Source: Mesobacillus subterraneus
GTDB taxonomy: Bacteria > Bacillota > Bacilli > Bacillales > Cytobacillaceae
DNA length: 64,000 nucleotides
Direction of reading: 5' to 3'
Assembly (NCBI RefSeq): GCF_020524355.2
Contig: NZ_CP129019.1
Coordinates: 4,128,001 to 4,192,000 of the forward strand
Positions 44,412-52,982 of this stretch are shown one piece after another. The position numbers and the translations under genes were made by a program. Below the pieces are notes generated by a model. It had not been told where the DNA came from and made no database searches. It saw only the letters and a list, made by a program, of their open reading frames with translations. The first letter of the stretch is position 1. Each line of letters begins with the position of its first letter.

Positions 44412-44488
44412 TGGTCGGGAAGACAGGATTCGAACCTGCGACCCCTTGGTCCCAAACCAAGTGCTCTACCAAGCTGAGCTACTCCCCG
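44412..44488 (-). tRNA. tRNA-Pro (TGG)
   Basis: Anticodon loop TTTGGGA gives TGG. CGGGGAG acceptor, GTTCGAATC T-loop, CCA encoded. Confidence 0.97.
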
Positions 44489-44506
44489 TTATTAAGGAAA
44501 AAATAA

Positions 44507-44583
<77 letters not shown>

Positions 44584-44645
44584 ATTGTTTTTAATAGCAA
44601 CTTTTATATCTTACCACACCCGATAAAAGGTGTCAACACTTTTTT

Positions 44646-44731
<86 letters not shown>

Positions 44732-44789
44732 AAAACATGACAGGATTATATAATAACTAATCGAGATTCATTATTAAACAGGTAATTAA

Positions 44790-44874
44790 TGGTGCGGGTG
44801 AAGGGAGTCGAACCCCCACGCCTTGCGGCGCCAGATCCTAAGTCTGGTGCGTCTGCCAATTCCGCCACACCCGC
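44790..44874 (-). tRNA. tRNA-Leu (TAG)
   Basis: Class II tRNA of 85 bases; anticodon loop CTTAGGA gives TAG. CCA encoded. In B. subtilis a tRNA-Leu gene of the equivalent array (trnS) is the ICEBs1 attachment site; nothing is inserted here. Confidence 0.96.
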
Positions 44875-44939
44875 ATATTGATATTCATTCGCCGAAGCGA
44901 AAATTAAGGAAAGTTATTTTCGCTGGTGCGAAAAAACTT

Positions 44940-45015
44940 TGGTGAGCCATGAAGGACTCGAACCTTCGACCCTCTGATTAAAAGTCAGATGCTCTACCGA
45001 CTGAGCTAATGGCTC
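44940..45015 (-). tRNA. tRNA-Lys (TTT)
   Basis: Anticodon loop CTTTTAA gives TTT. GAGCCAT acceptor, GTTCGAGTC T-loop, CCA encoded. A 5' fragment of the same gene lies upstream at about 45115-45138. Confidence 0.97.
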
Positions 45016-45114
45016 GTATTAAACAAAACCCTAAACAAGTTTTGTTTGAAATCCTGTGCTCAAAAGACCTTCGGTCTTCCTCGCAAGTTGCCGCTGATGT
45101 TGTTCAATGAAGCG

Positions 45115-45138
45115 AGCAACTGACTGAGCTAATGGCTC
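45115..45138 (-). pseudogene. tRNA-Lys 5' fragment
   Basis: Sense GAGCCATTAGCTCAGTCAGT repeats the first 20 bases of tRNA-Lys with one change, then runs into unrelated sequence (TTGCTCGCTTC). It lies between tRNA-Gln and intact tRNA-Lys. The 100 bases between include a hairpin GGAAGACC-GAA-GGTCTT. It looks like a remnant of a duplication or an insertion. Confidence 0.75.
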
Positions 45139-45143
45139 AAAAA

Positions 45144-45218
45144 TGGCTGGGCTAGCTGGATTCGAACCAACGCATGTCGCAGTCAAAGTGCGATGCCTTA
45201 CCGCTTGGCTATAGCCCA
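45144..45218 (-). tRNA. tRNA-Gln (TTG)
   Basis: Anticodon loop CTTTGAC gives TTG. TGGGCTA acceptor, CCA encoded. Confidence 0.96.
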
Positions 45219-45224
45219 ATAAAA

Positions 45225-45300
45225 TGGCGGTCCCGACCGGGATCGAACCGGCGATCTCCTGCGTGACAGGCAGGCATGTTAACCGCTACACCACGGGACC
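45225..45300 (-). tRNA. tRNA-Asp (GTC)
   Basis: Same sequence as the copy at 39091-39166, anticodon loop CTGTCAC, CCA encoded. Confidence 0.97.
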
Positions 45301-45344
45301 AGATATGGAATTATAATATTACTTTCGCTGTCGCGAAATAATCT

Positions 45345-45419
45345 TGGTGACCCCTACGGGATTCGAACCCGTGTTACCGCCGTGAAAGGGCGGTGTCTTA
45401 ACCGCTTGACCAAGGGGCC
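45345..45419 (-). tRNA. tRNA-Glu (TTC)
   Basis: Anticodon loop CTTTCAC gives TTC. GGCCCCT acceptor, CCA encoded. Confidence 0.97.
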
Positions 45420-45432
45420 ATTTAAAAGGTTC

Positions 45433-45523
45433 TGGCGGAGAAGGAGGGATTTGAACCCTCGCGCCGGTTACCCGACCTACACCCTTAGCAGGGGCGCCTC
45501 TTCAGCCTCTTGAGTACTTCCCC
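45433..45523 (-). tRNA. tRNA-Ser (GCT)
   Basis: Class II tRNA of 91 bases; anticodon loop CTGCTAA gives GCT. CCA encoded. Confidence 0.96.
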
Positions 45524-45539
45524 ATACCTTAAAAATTAA

Positions 45540-45614
45540 TGGCTCCGCAGGTAGGATTCGAACCTACGACCGCTCGGTTAACAGCCGAGTGCTCTACCAC
45601 TGAGCTACTGCGGA
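45540..45614 (-). tRNA. tRNA-Asn (GTT)
   Basis: Anticodon loop CTGTTAA gives GTT. TCCGCAG acceptor, CCA encoded. First gene of the tRNA-rRNA transcription unit. Confidence 0.97.
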
Positions 45615-45656
45615 ATAACTTTAATTTTCGATGTCGTTGTCTTGTCGACTCTTACT

Positions 45657-45685
45657 ATTATAGGGAGCTGCCCAGCAAAAGTCAA
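45657..45685 (-). promoter_or_regulatory. promoter of the tRNA-rRNA unit
   Basis: TTGACT (45680-45685) and TATAAT (45657-45662) on the minus strand with a 17-bp spacer. Near-consensus sigma-A promoter about 45 bases before tRNA-Asn. No other strong promoter is seen before the 16S gene, so the unit is probably read as one long transcript with internal processing. Confidence 0.85.
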
Positions 45686-45734
45686 GGGTGTTTTTGATAA
45701 GTTTTTTATTTCTTTTTCAGAAGCCCTCAAAGCC

Positions 45735-46209
45735 TTATTCTACAGTCATTTCCTTCACCTTTATCAGCTTCCCCCGGCATTTTCCACACACGTATTTCAA
45801 GGTATTGATAGATTTTTTGCGACGATAGGATAACTTACAGCTGCTGCACTGATAAAAAACGAACTTCTGTTTCGCCCTTCTCTTTTTTCTCCTCCGGAAG
45901 AACAGAACAAAACCTCGGGGCATCTACCTTCTTTAATAGATCTCGAAAATCTTTATCGCGATGCTTGTAGCCTTTTCCTTCTATATGAAGATGGTAATGG
46001 CAAAGTTCATGCTTGATGATCCCAACCAACTCCGCCTCGCCAAGCTGCTCAAAATACTTTTTATTAATTTCAATGTTGTGGCTGCTCAGCATATAGCGGC
46101 CGCCAGTTGTCCGAAGTCTTGGATTGAAGAATGCCTTATGCCTGAATGGCTTATGGAAGTATTCATTGGAAATCGTCACTACAAGACTATGCAATTCTTG
46201 ATCAGTCAT
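45735..46209 (-). pseudogene. SprT family protein, frameshifted
   Basis: SprT-like proteins have a zinc metallopeptidase fold. The 5' frame (from 46209, [10 protein letters not shown]) has the motif [15 protein letters not shown] (HExxH-type) and runs to [10 protein letters not shown]. The 3' frame has the zinc ribbon [16 protein letters not shown]... CGKCRGKL. The break is at an A6 run (sense) near 45883-45888; with A5 the protein reads [20 protein letters not shown]. The total is 475 bases, one too many. A homopolymer error is likely; both halves are intact. In B. subtilis the homolog is ydcK, next to cmpA and tex as here. Confidence 0.86.
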
Positions 46210-46301
46210 CTTTAAAACGCCTGCCTTTTATAGAACATGACAACCCATTATAGCATATATTAATGTTACCTTTTAACGCATTATCTTAAGGAGGTATTGC
46301 C

Positions 46302-46421
46302 ATGCCTGTCTGGTTTCAGAATCAAATGAAACGAGCCTTCTATGAGAAAAATCGGTATCAAATCAAACTTTTAAACCAATGTTGGTACTTTTATAGAAAT
46401 AAACAAAATTTAAACGATTAG
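46302..46421 (+). CDS. cmpA: cortex morphogenetic protein CmpA
   Basis: This 39-residue protein reads MPVWFQNQMKRAFYEKNRYQ and then IKLLNQCWYFYRNKQ. In B. subtilis CmpA (37 aa) delays cortex formation until the coat is correctly built, with ClpXP. AAGGAGGT lies 7 bases before the ATG. It sits between sprT and tex as in B. subtilis. It is too small for most gene finders. Confidence 0.9.
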   Translation: MPVWFQNQMKRAFYEKNRYQIKLLNQCWYFYRNKQNLND

Positions 46422-46453
46422 AAGACTGCAGGAATCCCTGCAGTCTTCTGTAT
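46421..46453. terminator. terminator between cmpA and tex
   Basis: GAAGACTGCAGG-AATC-CCTGCAGTCTTC stem, right after cmpA and 15 bases beyond the tex stop on the other strand. T runs are weak. Confidence 0.75.
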
Positions 46454-46468
46454 TATGCCTGGTCAGGC

Positions 46469-48634
46469 TTAAGCATCGTCAAGGCGACGCGACCTTTTTT
46501 TCTGATCGACACTGTCCACCCATACCGTGACTACATCCCCAACGGATACAATATCCAGCGGGTGTTTTACGAATCGATTGCTTAGTTTTGATATATGGAC
46601 CAGTCCATCTTGTTTTACACCAATATCAACGAATGCACCGAAGTCAACCACGTTCCGTACAGTACCTTGAAGCTCCATTCCCGTTTTTAGGTCCTCTAGC
46701 TTCAATACATCCTTTTTCAAAAGTGGCGCCGGAAGCTCATCTCGCGGATCCCTTTCAGGCCTTATGAGTGCATCGATAATATCCTTCAGCGTAAGTTTTC
46801 CGATTCCTAGTTCATCTGCTGTTTGATCGATGTTGATTTTAGCAAGCGCGTCCTTCAAATCCCGAGTGCCTAAATCCTTTGTTTTGAATCCCAGGCTATC
46901 AAGGAGCTGTTTTACCTCACCATAACTTTCCGGGTGGATGCCGGTCCGGTCAAGAGGTTCTTTCCCATCAATGACACGCAAGAATCCAATTGCCTGTTCA
47001 TAGGTCTTGGCCCCGAGGCGCGGAATTTTCTTCAACTGAGTCCTGCTCGTAAACTTTCCTTCTTCTTCTCGCTTCTTTACTATGTTATTGACCACTGTTT
47101 TTGAAAGGCCAGATACGTACTGCAATAAAGAAGATGAAGCTGTATTCACATTGACGCCTACCTGGTTAACTGCCGTCTCAACAACGAATGTCAGCGACTC
47201 GGATAGTTTTTTCTGGCTGACATCATGCTGATATTGACCGACACCGACGGATTTCGGATCGATTTTAACAAGCTCCGCAAGCGGGTCCTGCAATCTGCGG
47301 GCAATCGATACCGCACTTCGTTCTTCTACCTGAAAGTTAGGGAATTCTTCGCGGGCAAGATCGGATGCGGAATAGACACTCGCGCCTGCTTCATTAACAA
47401 TAAGATAATAAATTTCTTTATCCATCTCTTTCAGGATGTCTGAAACGAATTGTTCTGTTTCCCTGGAAGCAGTTCCGTTACCGATTGCAACCATTTCCAC
47501 ATCATACTCTTTCAGGACTTTAATGAATTTGTCCTTTGCCTCAGTATTTTTCGAGCCAGAGGTATGAGGGTAAATCACACCGATCGACAAAACTTTTCCT
47601 GTTTCATCTACGGCAGCCAGTTTACATCCCGTTCTGAATGCCGGGTCTACCCCGAGAACAACCTTCCCTTTTAACGGAGGCTGCAAAAGCAGCTTTCTGA
47701 GGTTTTCCGAGAAGATGTGAATTGCTTGCTCTTCAGCTTTTTCTGTCAGTTCATTCCTGATCTCGCGTTCGATTGACGGCTGAATCAGACGCTTATATGC
47801 ATCCTCGATCGCTTCTGTTACTGAAGCAGCTGTGATAGAGTGATTTTTAGTAACCCATTTACGCTGCAAAAAGCTCATGATGACATCTGTTTTTGGCTTT
47901 ATTGAAACCCTCAACAAATCTTCTTTTTCACCGCGGTTTAGCGCAAGGATTCTGTGCGGCACCACTTTATTGACTGGCTCGGAATACTCATAATACATCT
48001 CATAAACATTCTTCTCATCCTGCTCTTCATTTTTTACGGATGAATCGATGGATCCAGATTTATAGGTTTCATTCCGAATCCATTTGCGGCTGTCTGCGTC
48101 ATCGGAGACAACTTCAGCGATGATGTCTTTCGCCCCTGCAATCGCATCCTCGATAGATTCGACACCTTTCTCTTCTGAAAAAAACTCCCGGGTTTTTTCT
48201 TCGAGATTTCCGTTCACAGGGAACTCCAGCATCCACTGAGCAAGCGGCTCAAGTCCCTTCTCTTTTGCAACAGTCGCTTTTGTTCTTCTTTTTTGCTTGT
48301 ATGGCCGGTATAAATCTTCTACTTCCTGAAGCTTGATTGCTTTTTCAATGTTCGACTTCAGTTCGTCAGTCAGCTTTCCTTGTTCTTCAATGAGCCTGAT
48401 GACTTCTTCTTTTCGCTGTTCTAAGTTCTGTATGTATTGCCATCTTTCAACGATGTCACGAATTTGCACTTCATCAAGCGCACCAGTCATTTCCTTTCGG
48501 TAACGGGCTATGAACGGTACAGTGTTTCCTTCATCAATTAATGAAATGACACTTTGCACTTGTTTAGCTGTTAACGATTGCTCTTTGGCAATGATTTTTA
48601 CATATTGATCCTGCTTATCCATTGTTTGAGTCAA
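46469..48634 (-). CDS. tex: Tex family RNA-binding transcription accessory protein
   Basis: The 721-residue protein has an N-terminal helical region, a YqgF-like domain (VVLGVDPAFRTGCKLAAVD, AIGNGTASRETEQFV, about 325-430), helix-hairpin-helix (about 500-560) and a C-terminal S1 RNA-binding domain (GTVRNVVDFGAFVDIGVKQDGLVHIS, about 645-700). The start is TTG at 48634, since GGAGG lies 8 bases upstream; an ATG at 48649 overlaps the ribosome site. Tex affects transcription and stress tolerance. It is B. subtilis YdcI. Confidence 0.94.
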   Translation of the reverse strand: MTQTMDKQDQYVKIIAKEQSLTAKQVQSVISLIDEGNTVPFIARYRKEMTGALDEVQIRDIVERWQYIQNLEQRKEEVIRLIEEQGKLTDELKSNIEKAIKLQEVEDLYRPYKQKRRTKATVAKEKGLEPLAQWMLEFPVNGNLEEKTREFFSEEKGVESIEDAIAGAKDIIAEVVSDDADSRKWIRNETYKSGSIDSSVKNEEQDEKNVYEMYYEYSEPVNKVVPHRILALNRGEKEDLLRVSIKPKTDVIMSFLQRKWVTKNHSITAASVTEAIEDAYKRLIQPSIEREIRNELTEKAEEQAIHIFSENLRKLLLQPPLKGKVVLGVDPAFRTGCKLAAVDETGKVLSIGVIYPHTSGSKNTEAKDKFIKVLKEYDVEMVAIGNGTASRETEQFVSDILKEMDKEIYYLIVNEAGASVYSASDLAREEFPNFQVEERSAVSIARRLQDPLAELVKIDPKSVGVGQYQHDVSQKKLSESLTFVVETAVNQVGVNVNTASSSLLQYVSGLSKTVVNNIVKKREEEGKFTSRTQLKKIPRLGAKTYEQAIGFLRVIDGKEPLDRTGIHPESYGEVKQLLDSLGFKTKDLGTRDLKDALAKINIDQTADELGIGKLTLKDIIDALIRPERDPRDELPAPLLKKDVLKLEDLKTGMELQGTVRNVVDFGAFVDIGVKQDGLVHISKLSNRFVKHPLDIVSVGDVVTVWVDSVDQKKRSRRLDDA

Positions 48635-48789
48635 GAGACAATCCTCCATAATCTATATTGATATTACTTGTCACTTTAATAGTGTACCAAAATAAGCGGA
48701 AGGTTTACAGTGAGCTCAGGTCTTCCCGCTATATTAGCATCTCATCAATGTACACACAGGATTAATCCCTTTCCCATTTCTCATAGAAA

Positions 48790-48897
48790 ATAAAGAACAA
48801 TAAGCGCAAGCGCTGCCCGCCGATAACGCCACGTCCTTTGGCTGTCCGGTCTAGCACATCTACAGGACGGAAGCGCCTCGAGGGGCTAGGCGCTGGA
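48790..48897 (+). repeat. dispersed intergenic repeat, copy C
   Basis: AAGCGCAAGCGC at the start and CGCCTCGAGGGGCTAGGCGC at the end match the ends of copies A, B and D, but the middle differs (GCCCGCCGATAACGCCACGT). It lies between tex and rsbX in a 335-base gap with the rsbX terminator; no gene is there. Confidence 0.75.
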
Positions 48898-48952
48898 GGA
48901 AAACTACATGTAGTGAACCTCACTGGAATAATTAATAATTTCCACAACAAAC

Positions 48953-48982
48953 AAAAAGAAGCCCACCGGCTAAAGTAGACTT
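48953..48982 (-). terminator. rsbX terminator
   Basis: Sense AAGTCTAC and GTGGGCTT pair (two GU) around an 8-base loop and are followed by CTTTTTGT. Confidence 0.75.
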
Positions 48983-49569
48983 CCCACAATAAAAGTTGCA
49001 TCATCCATTGAGTTTGCATATTCACTTTTAATTTGCTCTGCGATGGCACCTACTGAGCGATACCCATTCAATATCGTTTTAGCGCCGTGGATATTATCAA
49101 AACCGTCTGAGTAAATCAGGAATTTTGACTGTGGCTCATAAATGAATCTCTGGGTGTGAAATACCTGCGGTTTCCCTGACAGATAACCTGTTACAGGCAA
49201 TGGGTATGTCAGCTTGCCATTTGAGGTATAGAGGAAGAACCGGATATTTCCGACACAGCTGTATACAAATTCGCGGGTTTCGAAGTAGACTTTGAAGATC
49301 GAGACAGCGGCTCCTCTTTTTTGCACTAAAATATTGTTGCAGTATTTCATGAGCGTATCTACGTCTTCGTGATGGTGTTGCTCTACTACTGAAACGACAG
49401 CGGCAGAAGCTTCATGGGCATATTGCCCCGACCCTAATCCATCAGCAAGTACACAGACAAAATATTCATCAGTAGCTGTATAATAATAGCTGTCACCGCA
49501 CTCTATTTTACCTTCTTTGATTGTCTGGTAAGCATAAAGTTCTATTTTGTCTTTGAACTGTTGGATCAT
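48970..49569 (-). CDS. rsbX: PP2C serine phosphatase RsbX
   Basis: RsbX dephosphorylates RsbS and RsbR to reset the sigma-B stressosome. The 199-residue protein has the PP2C metal motif VLADGLGSGQYA (about 36-47) and ISDGFDN-like IYSDGFDNIHG. Its ATG overlaps the sigB stop (ATGA). It ends the rsb operon. Confidence 0.93.
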   Translation of the reverse strand: MIQQFKDKIELYAYQTIKEGKIECGDSYYYTATDEYFVCVLADGLGSGQYAHEASAAVVSVVEQHHHEDVDTLMKYCNNILVQKRGAAVSIFKVYFETREFVYSCVGNIRFFLYTSNGKLTYPLPVTGYLSGKPQVFHTQRFIYEPQSKFLIYSDGFDNIHGAKTILNGYRSVGAIAEQIKSEYANSMDDATFIVGSLL

Positions 49570-50360
49570 GTAATGTACTCCGAGTTGTTGTTTTCAGCAT
49601 GGATCGCTTCTTGAAGCTTTTTAATCGCTCTTCTTTGAAGTCGTGATACATGCATCTGTGAAATACCAAGCTTGTCCCCTGCCTCTTTCTGGCTAAGAGT
49701 ATCAAGGTAGGTATATTGGATAATTAACTTTTCGCGTTCGCTTAATACATGCAGTACTTTTTCGAGCACCATTCTTTGATTGATCTTTTCATAACCTTCA
49801 TCAATGTTTCCGACGATGTCCAACAGGGTTACTGTTCCTCCATCAGAATCGGCTTCTATTGAATGGTCAACGGATAAGGCCTGGTAGCTTTTGCCCATCT
49901 CCATAGCTTCCAATACTTCTTCTTCGGAAACCTCGAGTGCTTCAGCGATTTCATCTACCCGTGGAGAGCGGTGTAAGTGTGTGGTCAAATCTTCGACAGT
50001 CGTCTTGATTTTTGGACCAAGCTCCTTTATCCTCCGCGGTACGTGGACACTCCACGTTTTATCTCTTAAGAATCTTTTGATTTCTCCAATGATGGTCGGT
50101 ACGGCAAATGCCTCAAAGCTTTTGCCAAATGTTTCATCATAGCGTCGGATGGCCACTAAAAGTCCAATCATCCCAACCTGGAAGATATCTTCGTGAAATG
50201 ACCTTCCTTTGGAATATTTTCTGGCGATTGTTTCGACAAGGTTTTGATAATGAAGAACCAGCTCATTTTGGGCGTCTGCATCCTCATGCAGCTGGTAGGC
50301 TTTGATTAATTTATTAATCTCTTCTTTTGGCCTCTGCTTAGGTTGAGATTGTCTCTGCAT
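49566..50360 (-). CDS. sigB: RNA polymerase sigma factor SigB
   Basis: Sigma-B is the general stress sigma factor. The 264-residue protein has regions 2 (GRSFHEDIFQVGMIGLLVAI), 3 and 4 (LSQKEAGDKLGISQMHVSRL, about 222-241). It overlaps rsbW by 23 bases and rsbX by 4. The operon has an internal sigma-B promoter before rsbV, so it feeds itself. Confidence 0.97.
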   Translation of the reverse strand: MQRQSQPKQRPKEEINKLIKAYQLHEDADAQNELVLHYQNLVETIARKYSKGRSFHEDIFQVGMIGLLVAIRRYDETFGKSFEAFAVPTIIGEIKRFLRDKTWSVHVPRRIKELGPKIKTTVEDLTTHLHRSPRVDEIAEALEVSEEEVLEAMEMGKSYQALSVDHSIEADSDGGTVTLLDIVGNIDEGYEKINQRMVLEKVLHVLSEREKLIIQYTYLDTLSQKEAGDKLGISQMHVSRLQRRAIKKLQEAIHAENNNSEYIT

Positions 50361-50811
50361 CTCTCTCCACCTGCTCTCCTTCTCGGTACTTGGTCATAAA
50401 GACCGTGACGCCCTCTTTGTGATGAATTCGAACCTCGTCCATCAAGGTTTCGATCAGATACAGTCCCAAGCCTCCTTCGCGAAGGAATTCTACAGAACTA
50501 TTCTGGTCATACGGACCAAGCCCCTGGCGCGCTGAATGGAAATCAAAGCTCTGGCCATTATCCGCAACCATAACTTCAAGCTTGTCTTCATATAGTCCAA
50601 AACCGATGATGACTTCGCCGTTCTCATTGTTTTGATAGGCATGCTGCACAGCGTTTGTACAAGCTTCACTCGTAGCGATTTTCAGATCTTCAATTTCGTC
50701 GTAGGAAAATCCCATGCGGCTAGCAATACCAGAAAGAGTCAAACGAATGACACCCACGAATTCTGGTTTAGCCGGGATTTTCATTTCAATATAGTCAAAT
50801 GACTGGTTCAT
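50338..50811 (-). CDS. rsbW: anti-sigma-B factor kinase RsbW
   Basis: RsbW binds sigma-B and phosphorylates RsbV. The 157-residue HATPase protein has ATSEACTNAVQHAY (N box, about 48-61) and GGLGLYLIETLMDEV. Its start overlaps the rsbV stop by 4 bases. Confidence 0.96.
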   Translation of the reverse strand: MNQSFDYIEMKIPAKPEFVGVIRLTLSGIASRMGFSYDEIEDLKIATSEACTNAVQHAYQNNENGEVIIGFGLYEDKLEVMVADNGQSFDFHSARQGLGPYDQNSSVEFLREGGLGLYLIETLMDEVRIHHKEGVTVFMTKYREGEQVERDAETIST

Positions 50812-51140
50812 TGCACTCCACCCTCAATCTGGCTGTTTATATCGATAATATCGGCCAAGCCGGTGATTTCGAAAAGTCTCTGCAAACGTTCGGACAACCC
50901 AACGATTTTAAATTCACCGTCATGTGCACGGACATTCTTGAATACTCCTACAAATACTCCAAGCCCGGTACTATCCATATAATTGACTTCAGAAAGGTCA
51001 ACAACCATCTCTACGCCCTCTTTTTCGGACAAAGGGAAAAGCTTTTCACGAAGCTGTGGAGCTGTATATGCATCAATTTCGCCGCTTACTTTAACTGCTA
51101 ACTTTGATTCTTTTTCTTTAACATCTATCGAAATATTCAT
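50808..51140 (-). CDS. rsbV: anti-anti-sigma factor RsbV
   Basis: RsbV frees sigma-B from RsbW when unphosphorylated. The 110-residue STAS protein has the phosphorylated Ser57 in VNYMDSTGLGVF. The start at 51140 (MNISIDVKEK) follows AAAGGGTGG; an earlier in-frame ATG at 51164 has no ribosome site. Confidence 0.95.
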   Translation of the reverse strand: MNISIDVKEKESKLAVKVSGEIDAYTAPQLREKLFPLSEKEGVEMVVDLSEVNYMDSTGLGVFVGVFKNVRAHDGEFKIVGLSERLQRLFEITGLADIIDINSQIEGGVQ

Positions 51141-51177
51141 AAATGACCACCCTTTACAATTCAATTGCTCTTTTGAT

Positions 51178-51203
51178 TTACCCCATTTAAAACCCGATTA
51201 AAC
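51178..51203 (-). promoter_or_regulatory. sigma-B promoter before rsbV
   Basis: GTTTAA (51198-51203) and GGGTAA (51178-51183) are 14 bp apart on the minus strand, as in sigma-B promoters (GTTTAA-N12-15-GGGTAT). The -35 overlaps the rsbU stop codon. It drives rsbV-rsbW-sigB-rsbX. Confidence 0.88.
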
Positions 51204-52208
51204 ATCTCTTTTCAAAATGATCAATGTAAAATCATCCCGCAATTGGAAGTGCTGAAGTTTTTCAAGTTCCCTAAAGATATTATTGACAATTTCCTGAGCA
51301 TTTAAGTGAATATATTTATTTATATATCCGATTAATGTTTCCTTCTCAATGAACCCTTCTTCTGTCCTGCATTCTGTTACTCCGTCAGACATCAGGATCA
51401 CCATATCCCCAGGAAGTATTTCTTTCTCATACTGGATATACTTCGTCCGCTTGTCCACTCCTAACAGTAAGCCTCTTGCGACTAACTCTGAGAATTCCTT
51501 CTTTTTGGAATCGTAATAGAAGCCTGGCTCATGCCCTGCGGATGCATAATAGAAGATATTATTGGAAGGATTGAACATTCCGTAGAACATCGTGATGAAC
51601 ATGCTTGGATCGACATTCTGCTCAACGACTCTGTTCAGGTTTTCCAGGATGCTGCTCGGATCAAGCCGGTTTTCTGGCAGGCTGTCCATCGCATACTTAA
51701 TCATGGACATACAAAGCGCTGCCGGAATTCCTTTCCCGATGACATCAGCGATTGCAACACTGATATTATTGTTCTCATCCTGGACAAAATGGAAGTAATC
51801 ACCGTTCATATGCCTAGCGGGAACGCTTATTGCCCCGATATCAATGCCAGGTACTGCCGGGATTTTCGTACCAAGCAAGGTTTGCTGAACATTGGCGGCA
51901 ATCTCCATTTCTGATCTTAACTCCTCTTGCTGATGCCTTAAGCTTTGGTGCTCTCGATAAGCAATACCATAGCCAATCATCACCTCAAGGAGGATATCAA
52001 AGGAATGCATAATATCTTCCGGAAGTTCAGGATACATCTCCAGAAGCAAGCTTTTATGCACACTGATGATTTCTTCCGGCGCGATTTTGTGCTCAATCGA
52101 CTTCCGGCTGAATTTCTGCCCTGCATACAAAGCCTGTTCTGATTGCTCTTTAATATAATTGTCAAGAATATCCCGATACTTTGATTCCATCATTTCTCGG
52201 AAATCCAT
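51198..52208 (-). CDS. rsbU: PP2C phosphatase RsbU
   Basis: RsbU dephosphorylates RsbV when switched on by RsbT. The 336-residue protein has a helical N-terminal domain (about 1-110) and a PP2C domain with VAIADVIGKGIPAA (about 175) and VILMSDGVTE (about 275). The start at 52208 follows AGGGGGAGAAAG. Confidence 0.96.
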   Translation of the reverse strand: MDFREMMESKYRDILDNYIKEQSEQALYAGQKFSRKSIEHKIAPEEIISVHKSLLLEMYPELPEDIMHSFDILLEVMIGYGIAYREHQSLRHQQEELRSEMEIAANVQQTLLGTKIPAVPGIDIGAISVPARHMNGDYFHFVQDENNNISVAIADVIGKGIPAALCMSMIKYAMDSLPENRLDPSSILENLNRVVEQNVDPSMFITMFYGMFNPSNNIFYYASAGHEPGFYYDSKKKEFSELVARGLLLGVDKRTKYIQYEKEILPGDMVILMSDGVTECRTEEGFIEKETLIGYINKYIHLNAQEIVNNIFRELEKLQHFQLRDDFTLIILKRDV

Positions 52209-52219
52209 ACTTTCTCCCC

Positions 52220-52621
52220 CTAACGGAGCCATTTAGTCGCTTTAATCTGTGTTCCTTGTCCGGGTGATGAGTCAATGTCGAATTCATCCATAAGACGTTT
52301 CACTCCGGGAAGGCTGGCTCCAAGTCCTCCTGATGTTGAAAATCCATCTTCCATGACTTGGCGTATTTCTTTTATTCCCGGGCCGCTGTCCACTGCGTTG
52401 ATTCGCAATCCCGCTTTACCGCCGTCATATAATTTATCGATGCAAATCTGCCCTTTTCCGGCGTACAAGTAGATATTTCTGGCCAATTCACTGATGGCGG
52501 TGGTGATTCGCGCCTGGTCAACTGTTCCAAAACCAAGCTCCTTCGCAACATTCCGGCCAAGCTGGCGAGCTGCGACGATGTCCCATTCGTTAATGATCGT
52601 AACGCAGGATTGGATGTCCAT
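52220..52621 (-). CDS. rsbT: serine/threonine kinase RsbT
   Basis: RsbT phosphorylates RsbS and RsbR and activates RsbU. The 133-residue HATPase protein has ITTAISELARNIYLYA (N box) and SGPGI. Gap to rsbU 11 bases. Confidence 0.95.
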   Translation of the reverse strand: MDIQSCVTIINEWDIVAARQLGRNVAKELGFGTVDQARITTAISELARNIYLYAGKGQICIDKLYDGGKAGLRINAVDSGPGIKEIRQVMEDGFSTSGGLGASLPGVKRLMDEFDIDSSPGQGTQIKATKWLR

Positions 52622-52625
52622 TCAC

Positions 52626-52982
52626 CTATTCCCCCAATTCCTGTTGTAATTTCTCCAAACCTTTTTCTAAATCTAATGCAGTTAGGACATCATCAAGGCC
52701 GATCCCTAATTCAATTAGTGTTATGGCAACAGCAGGCTGGATTCCGGTAATGACTACAATCGCACCCATGAGCTTGGACATATTGATGACATCCCCAAGA
52801 ACCTTTGCGATAAAAGAGTCAATGAAGTCAATTGAGGTTAAATCAATGACAACTCCATTGGCACTTGTCTCATGAATCTTATGGAGCAAGTCCTCTTGGA
52901 ATTGAAGAGCTGTCTGGTCGTCAAGCTCCCATTGTATGGAAACTAGCAGACAATCATCCAGCTTTAGAATAGGTATTCTCAC
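52626..52982 (-). CDS. rsbS: stressosome scaffold RsbS
   Basis: The 118-residue STAS protein is phosphorylated by RsbT at the Ser in DFIDSFIA (Ser56 here; Ser59 in B. subtilis). It is 4 bases upstream of rsbT and overlaps rsbR by 4 bases. Confidence 0.95.
   Translation of the reverse strand: MRIPILKLDDCLLVSIQWELDDQTALQFQEDLLHKIHETSANGVVIDLTSIDFIDSFIAKVLGDVINMSKLMGAIVVITGIQPAVAITLIELGIGLDDVLTALDLEKGLEKLQQELGE

Noticed and set aside
44790..44874. Integrated ICE at tRNA-Leu
   Set aside because: No integrase or foreign genes; the next tRNA follows within about 65 bases.
48762..49049. 95-codon frame overlapping rsbX and repeat C
   Set aside because: It crosses the rsbX terminator and the repeat; no ribosome site.
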